A DNA stretch of 43,323 nt. Source: Verrucomicrobiales bacterium. Its GTDB lineage: Bacteria > Verrucomicrobiota > Verrucomicrobiia > Limisphaerales > Palsa-1400. A program made the translations under genes and the position numbers. Shown one piece after another: positions 36,227 through 43,323 of the stretch (within the stretch, counting starts at the first letter, position 1; each line of letters opens with the position of its first letter). Location: assembly GCA_003140095.1 (NCBI GenBank), contig PLIU01000443.1:1-43323 (forward strand). Direction: 5' to 3'. The notes beneath the pieces are model-generated. The model made no database searches. It was not told the origin of the DNA and saw nothing but the letters and a program-made list of their open reading frames with translations.

Positions 36227-38293
36227 TCACTGATATTCGTAATATGGTTTGTGAGATCGGAAGAGTTTTTGCAGGGCCATTGATTGATCGGCAATGTTTG
36301 TTTGGCCGTGAGCCAGCGCGACGGTTGTGGCTGTTTGGGCCCATTTGACGGCTTGGCCGAAGTCCCCGGCAGACGCAAAGGCAGTTGCCAGGGTCTCAAT
36401 CTTGACCGGGTCGTTGGTTTGGGTCAGGATGCAGGCCCGTTTTGCAAGGAGGACGGCCTCGGGACCGTCGCGAATGTTTGGGTCGGGGCTAGTCGAGAGA
36501 AGCCAAGCGAGGTTGTTCAAGGCGTTTGGCAAGTCTGGTTGAAGGCGCAAGGCGGCTCGGTAGTGGACGATGGCGTCCGGCATCTTGTGTTGGGCGGCCA
36601 GGTTCAGAGCCCATTGGAAATGTCCGGCTGGGTCGCTGGGGTCCAAGCGGATGCCCGCGGCGAATTGCTCGTCGGCACCGCTGTGGTTGCCTTGGCGAGC
36701 CAGCTCATAGCCAAGATAAAGATGTAATTGGGCGTCATCTGGATCGAGTTTCAGTCCCTCTTGCAGCTCCGCCTCGGCATCTTGATAGAGATTCCGGGCA
36801 AAGAGCAGCTTCGCCAGTTCGCAGCGCGCGTCCGGAAAATCGGGACGGACTTTGAGGCCGGCTTGCAAAACGGAGATCGCCTGGTCTGATCTACTTTCCA
36901 TCTCGAGGATGCCGGCCAGGTAGATGTAGCCCATCACATAATTAGGAGCGACTTCCAGAGAGCGTCGGCATTGGGCCTCGGCGGGTTCGAGTTGACCGAG
37001 ATCGCGGAGGTAACAGCCGTAGGAGCAATGTGCGAGGAAGTTATCCGGATTGAGAGCCAAGGCGTGCTGAAAGAGCGTGCCGCTGTTGCGCCAGTACTTG
37101 AGCTGATGGGCCGTCTGAAGCACACAAGCGGCCAAAATGACTCCGGCAAGTCCCGACAGAAAAACAGGCCGATCATTCCATTCACGAGTGAGATCGTTGA
37201 CCATCCAGCATGTCAGAATAAAAAAACCAATGGAAGGGACATAGGTAAAACGATCCGCGATCGATTGTCCACCCGCCTGCATCAGGCCCATAACAGGGAA
37301 CAGAATTCCCAAAAACCAGAGCCATCCAACTAAGATATATGGACGGGTAGATCGCAGGCGGACGGCTGCAATCGTTACGGCCGCGAGAAGTACGGCTGCC
37401 AGGCAGATTTCGAGGGTTGGCAATTGGGAAGCGAGTGGATAGATGACACTAAGCCTTGTGGGCCATAACAACTTGCCTAAATAAGAAGGGTAGCCAACCA
37501 GGGCCGTTTCGATGCGAGTGCTCAGTCGTACGAACCGAGTGGAGGCCAAAGCGCCGCCTTTGTCGGCGGCGATGGTCGTCATGACGGCGGAGCCAGCAGC
37601 GAGGGCAAAGAAAGGCACTTTTTCAAGAATCAGACGATGCCAGTCCCGGCTCGTGGCGAGCTGAAAGCGTGCCAACGGCCAGTAGTCCAGGAGGACCAGC
37701 GCGCAAGGCAAGGTGAGGATCATCGGTTTGGACAGCAATCCAAGCACAAACGATACGAGTGCGAGTGCATAAAACTTGTGGCGGACTGTGGCGGTGGCCT
37801 TGAGTGCCTCGACGTAGCCGACATACGCCCACAGTGACAACATCCAGAAAAAAGTGCTCAGCACGTCTTTTCGCTCGGCGACCCAGGCAACCGATTCGAC
37901 TCGCAACGGATGCCAGGCGAAAAGTGCGGCGACTAAGGCGCTAAGCCAGAAGGCCTTCGTTGTCCGTTTCAGGACTAGAAAGAGCAACGTGGCATTTGCC
38001 GCGTGGAAGAATACATTTTCCAAATGAATGGCCCCCGCTCTGAGGCCAAACAATTGGCAGTCCACCATGTAGGACATCCAAGTCAACGGCTGCCAGTAAC
38101 CCGCGTAGCCGACTTGAAAACACCACGCGAAGGCGCGCCCGGAGAATCCGCCGTTGATAAAGGAATTGCGGTAAACGTAAATGTCATCATCGAAATTGAT
38201 GAAGTCGAATCCCGCGACAGGCCAGTAGATAACCACTGTCCCCAAGGCGAGGAGCGTGACAATCAAATAAAATGGCTTTTTGTCCGTATTCAA
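36227..38293 (-). CDS. TMTC-like membrane protein: glycosyltransferase-type N-terminus plus C-terminal TPRs
   Basis: FINFDDDIYVYRNSFINGG...WHPLRVESVAWVAERKDVLSTFFWMLSLWAY, then TPR units (NPDNFLAHCSYGCYLRDLGQLEPAEAQCRRSLEVAPNYV...). Confidence 0.88.
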   Translation of the reverse strand: MNTDKKPFYLIVTLLALGTVVIYWPVAGFDFINFDDDIYVYRNSFINGGFSGRAFAWCFQVGYAGYWQPLTWMSYMVDCQLFGLRAGAIHLENVFFHAANATLLFLVLKRTTKAFWLSALVAALFAWHPLRVESVAWVAERKDVLSTFFWMLSLWAYVGYVEALKATATVRHKFYALALVSFVLGLLSKPMILTLPCALVLLDYWPLARFQLATSRDWHRLILEKVPFFALAAGSAVMTTIAADKGGALASTRFVRLSTRIETALVGYPSYLGKLLWPTRLSVIYPLASQLPTLEICLAAVLLAAVTIAAVRLRSTRPYILVGWLWFLGILFPVMGLMQAGGQSIADRFTYVPSIGFFILTCWMVNDLTREWNDRPVFLSGLAGVILAACVLQTAHQLKYWRNSGTLFQHALALNPDNFLAHCSYGCYLRDLGQLEPAEAQCRRSLEVAPNYVMGYIYLAGILEMESRSDQAISVLQAGLKVRPDFPDARCELAKLLFARNLYQDAEAELQEGLKLDPDDAQLHLYLGYELARQGNHSGADEQFAAGIRLDPSDPAGHFQWALNLAAQHKMPDAIVHYRAALRLQPDLPNALNNLAWLLSTSPDPNIRDGPEAVLLAKRACILTQTNDPVKIETLATAFASAGDFGQAVKWAQTATTVALAHGQTNIADQSMALQKLFRSHKPYYEYQ

Positions 38294-38646
38294 TGACGTG
38301 GTTTCGTGGTCGCAGGCTCTGACCAGCTTGTTTGAGACTTCAATTTGGATTCTTGGGCAGCGGACGCAGGAAAAACAAGCTCCAGCAGATCATTACGCAG
38401 TCGAGCCAGGGCGCCGCGACAGCGGCCCAGAAATTTGCGCACCGCCAAAATGGGGAAGCTGTGAGTCGGCACCTTTCCAAGCATTTCCGGTTTAAGTTCG
38501 GTCTCCAAATACGCTGCAACGTTGGCGCCGGCCAAGAATAGCGGGATCAACCATCCTGCTGACAAACCTGCGACAATGTAAGCGTTGGCGTTCTTCATGC
38601 TCTCAGAGACGCTCGGAAGTCTGCTGCAACGGGGATTGATGGACAA
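38290..38646 (-). CDS. Hypothetical small membrane-associated protein
   Basis: 4-nt overlap with the downstream TMTC-like gene; MKNANAYIVAGLSAGWLIPLFLAGANVAAYLETELKPEMLGKVPTHSFPILAVRKFLGRCRG. Confidence 0.5.
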   Translation of the reverse strand: MSINPRCSRLPSVSESMKNANAYIVAGLSAGWLIPLFLAGANVAAYLETELKPEMLGKVPTHSFPILAVRKFLGRCRGALARLRNDLLELVFPASAAQESKLKSQTSWSEPATTKPRH

Positions 38647-38727
38647 GCACCGGCTACGGCGGTGCTCAATACCCCACGACTGCCTCGTGAGCGCTCGCAG
38701 TTCCGTCGTTAAATCGCTTGAAGTGGC

Positions 38728-38880
38728 GCTTGCCTACAACTTGAGCGGCAACAGCAACGTGGCCATCGGCGCCTATGCGCTTGAGTTCAACACAAGCGGC
38801 AGCAATAACACGGCCAGCGGCACCGCCGATACAGATATCATTCGCATCGGCACTAATCAGACTTCCGCTGAAAACCCCCT
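38728..38880 (+). pseudogene. Remnant of tail-fibre/YadA-head-like repeat protein
   Basis: AYNLSGNSNVAIGAYALEFNTSGSNNTASGTADTDIIRIGTNQTSAENP: NTSGSNNTAxG repeats abruptly joined to an IIRIGTNQT-type block, no proper N-terminus or remainder. Confidence 0.65.
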
Positions 38881-39027
38881 ATTTTTGAAAGCGCGCAAAA
38901 AAACTACAAAAGCTGTCAATCATATAATGCGCCAGGATCGCTTATGGACGACTTTTCCCACCTAGCCGCCTTCGCATGCATGATCGGCGCCGCCTGCTTC
39001 GTCTTTTTGCCTAAAAGTAGAGTTTGT

Positions 39028-39795
39028 TTAATCTTTCCTCCGCTTGGACTCCAAATCCGCGTCCTCGGCGGAAATCAACAAATCCAGCATCCGCTCGTGG
39101 CGGTTGAGGAAATCGCGCGTCACCTGGTAATGCTCGGTATCCGTGTAGGCGATTTCGGAAATGCCGCGTTCGGAGAACTCGTAAATTCGCGCGTTCGGGT
39201 AGGCCAGCAAGATGGGCGAGTGCGTGGCGATGATGAGCTGCGATTGATGGTAAACCAGCCGGTGCAAGAGAGTGAGCACGCTCAACTGGCGTTGCGGCGA
39301 GAGCGCCGCTTCCGGCTCGTCCAGAAGATAGACGCCATCGCCTTGGAAACGGTGCTGCAACAGTGACAGAAAAGCCTCGCCGTGCGATTGCCCGTGCAAC
39401 GACCGCCCGCCGTAAGCCCGTTCGACGCCCAGTTGGTCGATGTAGGTGGCGACATTGTAGAAGCTTTCCGCGCGCAGAAAAAAGCCGTCGCTCGGATGCA
39501 GAACGCCGCGTTCGAGGGTGATGTAATCGTGCAGTTCGGAGTGTGTTTCCTGGGTGGAGAAATTGAAGTTTTTGCTCCCGCCCTCCGCGTTATAGCCGTA
39601 GCGGGTGGCGATGGCTTCCATCAGCGTGGATTTGCCCGAACCATTTTCGCCGATGAAAAATGTGACCGCCGGGCTAAAGGCCAGCCTTTCCAGATGCCGC
39701 ACGGCTGGAATGCAAAACGGGTAGCGGTCAAAGCTGGCGATTTTGTCGCGCTCCAGCCGCACAGCCTGGAGAAAAGTTTTCGGGATGATCGGCAT
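39028..39795 (-). CDS. AAA family ATPase (SMC/ABC-like, single ORF)
   Basis: VTFFIGENGSGKSTLMEAIATRYGYNAEGGS...SHGEAFLSLLQHRF...VYLLDEPEAALSPQRQLSVL...QLIIATHSPILLAYP. Start at MPIIPKTF. Confidence 0.92.
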   Translation of the reverse strand: MPIIPKTFLQAVRLERDKIASFDRYPFCIPAVRHLERLAFSPAVTFFIGENGSGKSTLMEAIATRYGYNAEGGSKNFNFSTQETHSELHDYITLERGVLHPSDGFFLRAESFYNVATYIDQLGVERAYGGRSLHGQSHGEAFLSLLQHRFQGDGVYLLDEPEAALSPQRQLSVLTLLHRLVYHQSQLIIATHSPILLAYPNARIYEFSERGISEIAYTDTEHYQVTRDFLNRHERMLDLLISAEDADLESKRRKD

Positions 39796-39850
39796 TTCTT
39801 CGCATAACGTGCGGTGCCGGGCGGATGAGGTCAATGCCGGCCGGTCAAGG

Positions 39851-39900
39851 TAAAGGCTGAAGGCTAAAAATTCTGCCCGTAAAGGACGCAATTCAAGGCA
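39851..39900. repeat. Dispersed repeat copy 1 (TAAAGGCTGAAGGCTAAAAATTCTGCC + TAAAGGACGCAATTCAAGGC)
   Basis: Matches 43014-43040 (26/27) and 43161-43180. Confidence 0.8.
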
Positions 39901-40013
39901 AAGCAGACAGGCTCGCGGACGCTCGCCCCTGCCGACCCTCGTTCGATTCAGGAGGGAAGGATTGGGTTTGATATTGGAGAGAATCAGTGGGCCTCGCGGC
40001 TGCGGTTCGTAGT

Positions 40014-40889
40014 TCAAACCACGGTCACCGTGTTTTGCAGCAGGCCGATGCCCGTGATCTCAATCCGGACCACATCTCCTGCTTCCAGGGTGAACGCGGC
40101 CGGTGGGACAATGCCGGTGCCTGTCAATAAAACTACGCCATGGGGAAATTTCTGGCTGCGACAGAGGAAGCCGGCCAGTTCGTTGAAGCGGCGTTTGATA
40201 TTGTCCACCGACGTTTCGCCGCAGAACACGTTCTCTCCGGCGCGCCGGATTTCGATGCTAATCTTCCATTGTCGAGCCTCCTGCTCGGTCGCGCCGACCG
40301 TGATCCATGGTCCCAGAGCGCAGGAACGGTGGTAGATTTTGGCCTGCGGCAGATAGAGCAGATTCTCTCCTTCGATGTCCCGCGAACTCATGTCGTTGCC
40401 GATGGTGTAACCGATGATCGTGCCGGAAGAATTGAGGACAAGGGCCAGTTCCGGCTCCGGCACATTCCAGCGGGCGTCGTGGCGGATGCCAACGGATTCG
40501 CCGCTGGCGGCCACTTTCTGGGCCAAGGATTTGAAAAAGATTTCCGGGCGTTCCGCCGCATAGACTTTGTCGTAAGCGGTGGCGCTGAAATCGGATTCCT
40601 CCATGCGCGCGTCCTTGCTGCGCAGGTAGGTAACGCCGGCGGCCCAAACCTCCTGCTGCTCCACCGGCGCACACCATTGCACTTCAGCCAGGGCCGGGAT
40701 GGGGAGACCCAATGGCGCCAGTTGTCGCAGGTGCGCCGCCGGATCGTCGGTTTCCAGCAAGGGTTGCAGCCGGGTGACACCGGCAGGTGTCAAGTCGAGC
40801 AGCTCCAAGCTGCTGGTCGCACAACCGACTTTGATCTCTCCGTCTTTGTCTTTGAACCGGCAGATTTTCATTAATGATGTCGCAGCCAT
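40014..40889 (-). CDS. Fumarylacetoacetate hydrolase family protein
   Basis: AAGVTYLRSKDARMEES...RPEIFFKSLAQKVAASGESVGIRHDARWNVPEPELALVLNSSGTIIGYTIGNDMSSRDIEGENLLYLPQAKIYHRSCALGPWI. Confidence 0.93.
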   Translation of the reverse strand: MAATSLMKICRFKDKDGEIKVGCATSSLELLDLTPAGVTRLQPLLETDDPAAHLRQLAPLGLPIPALAEVQWCAPVEQQEVWAAGVTYLRSKDARMEESDFSATAYDKVYAAERPEIFFKSLAQKVAASGESVGIRHDARWNVPEPELALVLNSSGTIIGYTIGNDMSSRDIEGENLLYLPQAKIYHRSCALGPWITVGATEQEARQWKISIEIRRAGENVFCGETSVDNIKRRFNELAGFLCRSQKFPHGVVLLTGTGIVPPAAFTLEAGDVVRIEITGIGLLQNTVTVV

Positions 40890-40977
40890 GAAACAGAAAG
40901 ATACAATCAAGCCGGCATCAGGCAAGCTGGACGTCCGGCCGCCCACATGGCCATTTTATTCCAGTGAGCCAAGTTTC

Positions 40978-41000
40978 CCGCGCGGCCAGGCGCGGTTTTT
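40978..41000 (+). terminator. Terminator-like hairpin in the leader of the IlvD/Edd-family gene
   Basis: CCGCGC-GGCCAG-GCGCGG followed by TTTTTCTTT, 37 bp upstream of the predicted ATG at 41037. Confidence 0.5.
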
Positions 41001-41036
41001 CTTTGTCCAGTTGATCATTGATGCTTCAATGGCTTG

Positions 41037-43016
41037 ATGAATTCCAGTGACGAAGTTTTCGATTCCGATTTGGCGGAGATTTGCCAAATTCAAACCCAAG
41101 CGCGCGGACCGGCGGGGAAATTGCCGCTGACGGAGGAGATGCTGCTGCACCGGCCCAGTGGAGATCTTTTTGGATTGACCCTCAATGTGGGCATGGGCTG
41201 GAACCCAGCGAAAGCGGACGGCAAGCAGTTCCTGATTCTGAGCACACAAGGGGGGCTGCGGGCGCCCGACGGCAAACCGGTGGCGTTGGGCTATCATACC
41301 GGACATTGGGAAATCGGGCTGCTCGTCCAGGCGGCGGCGGAGGAATTTGCCCGATTGCAGACCATTCCTTTCGCAGGGTTTTGTTCCGATCCCTGCGACG
41401 GGCGGACGCAAGGCACAGTGGGTATGTTTGACAGCTTGCCATACCGGAACGACGCGGCGGTGATTTTCCGCCGCCTGGCGCGCTCGCTGCCCTTGCGCGC
41501 CGGAGTGCTGGGGGTGGCGACGTGCGACAAAGGATTGCCCGCCATGATGATGGCCCTGGCGGGATTGCGGGACTTGCCGTGCGTGGTGGTCCCCGGCGGC
41601 GTGACCCTGCCCGCCATCGGAGGCGAGGACGCGGGGACGGTGCAGAGTCTCGGAGTGCGTTATGCCCGCGGGCTGATTTCGCTGCCGGAGGCGGCCGAGC
41701 TGGGATGTCGCGCCTGCGGGACGCCCGGAGGGGGCTGCCAGTTTCTCGGCACCGCGGCTACTTCGCAAGTTGTGAGCGAAGCGTTGGGGCTTTCACTACC
41801 GCACGCGGCCCTGGCGCCATCCGGCCAGCCGGTGTGGCTTGACGCGGCCCGACGCTCGGCCCGCGCCTTGGTTGGATTGGAAAAACGCGGGCTGGCCATG
41901 CGGGACGTGCTGACGGCGCGGAGCATCGAAAATGCCATGACCCTTCACGCGGCGTTTGGGGGTTCGACTAACTTACTCCTGCACATTCCCGCCATTGCCC
42001 ACGCCGCCGGGTTGAAACCACCGGTCGTGCAGGACTGGATTTCGGTCAACCGGCGAACGCCCCGTTTGGTCAGCGTGCTGCCCAACGGCCCCGTCCACCA
42101 TCCAACCGTGCGCGTGTTTCTGGCCGGGGGAGTGCCGGAGGTGATGTTGCACTTGCGGCAATTGGGCTTGCTTCATTTGGATGCGCTCACTGTTTCTGGA
42201 TCAACCCTGGGTGAAAACCTCAGGTGGTGGGAAGCTTCCGAACGCCGCCGTCGTTTTAAGGATGCGTTGCGCCAGCAGGACGGAGTGGACGCGGAGGAGG
42301 TGATTTTTTCGCCGGAGCGGGCGCGGGCCAGGGGCCTGACCAGCACGATGGTTTTCCCGAGTGGCAATCTGGCCCCGGAAGGGTCCGTGGTCAAAAGCAC
42401 GGCCCTTGACCCGGCGGTGGTGGATGCCGACGGTGTCTATCGCAAAGAAGGGCCGGCGCGGGTGTTTGTCAATGAGAAGGATGCCATGGCGGCCATCAAA
42501 CAAGGACGCATCCAAGCGGGCGATGTCATGGTCCTGACGGGTATCGGTCCGCAGGGAACCGGCATGGAAGAAACCTATCAGGTGACGGCCTCTCTCAAAC
42601 ATCTGCCCTTCGGCAAACATGTTGCGCTTTTGACGGATGCGCGTTTTTCTGGCGTTTCCACTGGCGCATGCATCGGCCACATCGGCCCGGAAGGCTTGGC
42701 GGGCGGCCCCATCGGCAAAGTGGTGGACGGCGATATCATCAGAATTCAGATTGACTGCCGCGGCCTTGAAGGAACGGTTGATCTGGTGGGAGAAGAAGAC
42801 GGCCGTTTCACGCCGGAGGCAGGGGACCGTATTCTGGCGGGCCGAACCCCGCGCCCGGACCTGGCGCCCCATGCCGCTCTGCCGGAAGACACGCGGCTTT
42901 GGGCCGCGTTGCAATCCGCCAGCGGCGGGACTTGGGCCGGATGCGTTTATGATGCGGACCGAATCATCGCCGCCCTGGAAGCCGGACGGGCATTCAAGGA
43001 AAAGGCTGAAGAATAA
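41037..43016 (+). CDS. IlvD/Edd family dehydratase, YjhG/YagF (sugar-acid dehydratase) type
   Basis: [48 protein letters not shown]...[17 protein letters not shown]...[28 protein letters not shown]...[20 protein letters not shown]. Confidence 0.92.
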   Translation: MNSSDEVFDSDLAEICQIQTQARGPAGKLPLTEEMLLHRPSGDLFGLTLNVGMGWNPAKADGKQFLILSTQGGLRAPDGKPVALGYHTGHWEIGLLVQAAAEEFARLQTIPFAGFCSDPCDGRTQGTVGMFDSLPYRNDAAVIFRRLARSLPLRAGVLGVATCDKGLPAMMMALAGLRDLPCVVVPGGVTLPAIGGEDAGTVQSLGVRYARGLISLPEAAELGCRACGTPGGGCQFLGTAATSQVVSEALGLSLPHAALAPSGQPVWLDAARRSARALVGLEKRGLAMRDVLTARSIENAMTLHAAFGGSTNLLLHIPAIAHAAGLKPPVVQDWISVNRRTPRLVSVLPNGPVHHPTVRVFLAGGVPEVMLHLRQLGLLHLDALTVSGSTLGENLRWWEASERRRRFKDALRQQDGVDAEEVIFSPERARARGLTSTMVFPSGNLAPEGSVVKSTALDPAVVDADGVYRKEGPARVFVNEKDAMAAIKQGRIQAGDVMVLTGIGPQGTGMEETYQVTASLKHLPFGKHVALLTDARFSGVSTGACIGHIGPEGLAGGPIGKVVDGDIIRIQIDCRGLEGTVDLVGEEDGRFTPEAGDRILAGRTPRPDLAPHAALPEDTRLWAALQSASGGTWAGCVYDADRIIAALEAGRAFKEKAEE

Positions 43017-43180
43017 AGGCTGAAGGATAAAAATTCTGCCGCCTCCGTTTTGGAATCTTTGGCATGAAGTCAGGACTTGGGTCTCGCAGGCGCTCGCCCC
43101 TTTCGAAATTGTGCCGCTCCCGTTTTGGAATCATAGCAAAACAATGGGACGCGCGGGACGTAAAGGACGCAAGTCAAGGC
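43014..43180. repeat. Dispersed repeat copy 2, split by an insertion of about 120 bp
   Basis: TAAAGGCTGAAGGATAAAAATTCTGCC at 43014-43040 and TAAAGGACGCAAGTCAAGGC at 43161-43180; the insert holds two copies of GCCGCYYCCGTTTTGGAATC. Confidence 0.75.
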
Positions 43181-43291
43181 GTTGCCGCGTGCTGAGTTGC
43201 GGCCTCATTCGATTGGTGGCGCCGCAGGTCTAGACGAACCACTGCTTTGGAGATACAATGTATCCATGAAAAGTATCCTAAGGGGGTCTGT

Positions 43292-43323
43292 ATGACCCGA
43301 CTGGGAAAGATAGCCAGGTTGCC
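43292..43323 (+). CDS. Start of small-protein family member (truncated by window end)
   Basis: MTRLGKIARL..., preceded by an AGGGGG SD-like sequence; leader and codons align with 10738 (minus). Confidence 0.6.
   Translation, partial: MTRLGKIARL

Noticed and set aside
43252-43264. GATAC-AAT-GTATC near the window end as a BlaI-like site
   Set aside because: Spacing differs from TACA-N2-TGTA, and it is better explained as part of the small-protein leader.

Overview
This 43.3 kb window looks like a chromosomal segment from a Verrucomicrobiota bacterium. That placement is inferred from the gene mix, not from a search. Most of it is ordinary housekeeping sequence: blaI/blaR1-type regulation, rpsP-khpA-trmD-rplS, purE, a dsbD-like gene, futalosine menaquinone genes (mqnP/mqnE/mqnA), tmk, tam, der, aspS, and a divergent FAH/IlvD-Edd sugar-acid pair. 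It also carries a partial 'ebo' metabolite-trafficking cluster (eboA-eboB-eboE-eboC) and a Ser/Thr kinase. The most interesting material lies between genes. (i) Two copies of a small-protein gene (MTWLRKRARLP.../MTRLGKIARLP...) have a start-aligned, equal-length 40-nt conserved leader. One copy is followed by 10-bp-phased repeat arrays (GGTTTGAYTK and related), and those arrays recur about 12 kb away. (ii) Arrays of the hexamer NTAATC occur at two loci. (iii) An intergenic element can fold into a long nested hairpin of about 67 nt between imperfect direct repeats. (iv) There are gene fossils, including an NAD-dependent epimerase fragment and a tail-fibre/YadA-like repeat protein fragment. (v) There are cis-regulatory candidates: a BlaI-type operator, a MarR palindrome embedded in its own promoter, and a terminator-like hairpin in the ilvD/edd-type leader. 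No tRNA, rRNA, CRISPR array or intact transposase was recognised. All assignments come from reading the sequence; no database search was run.
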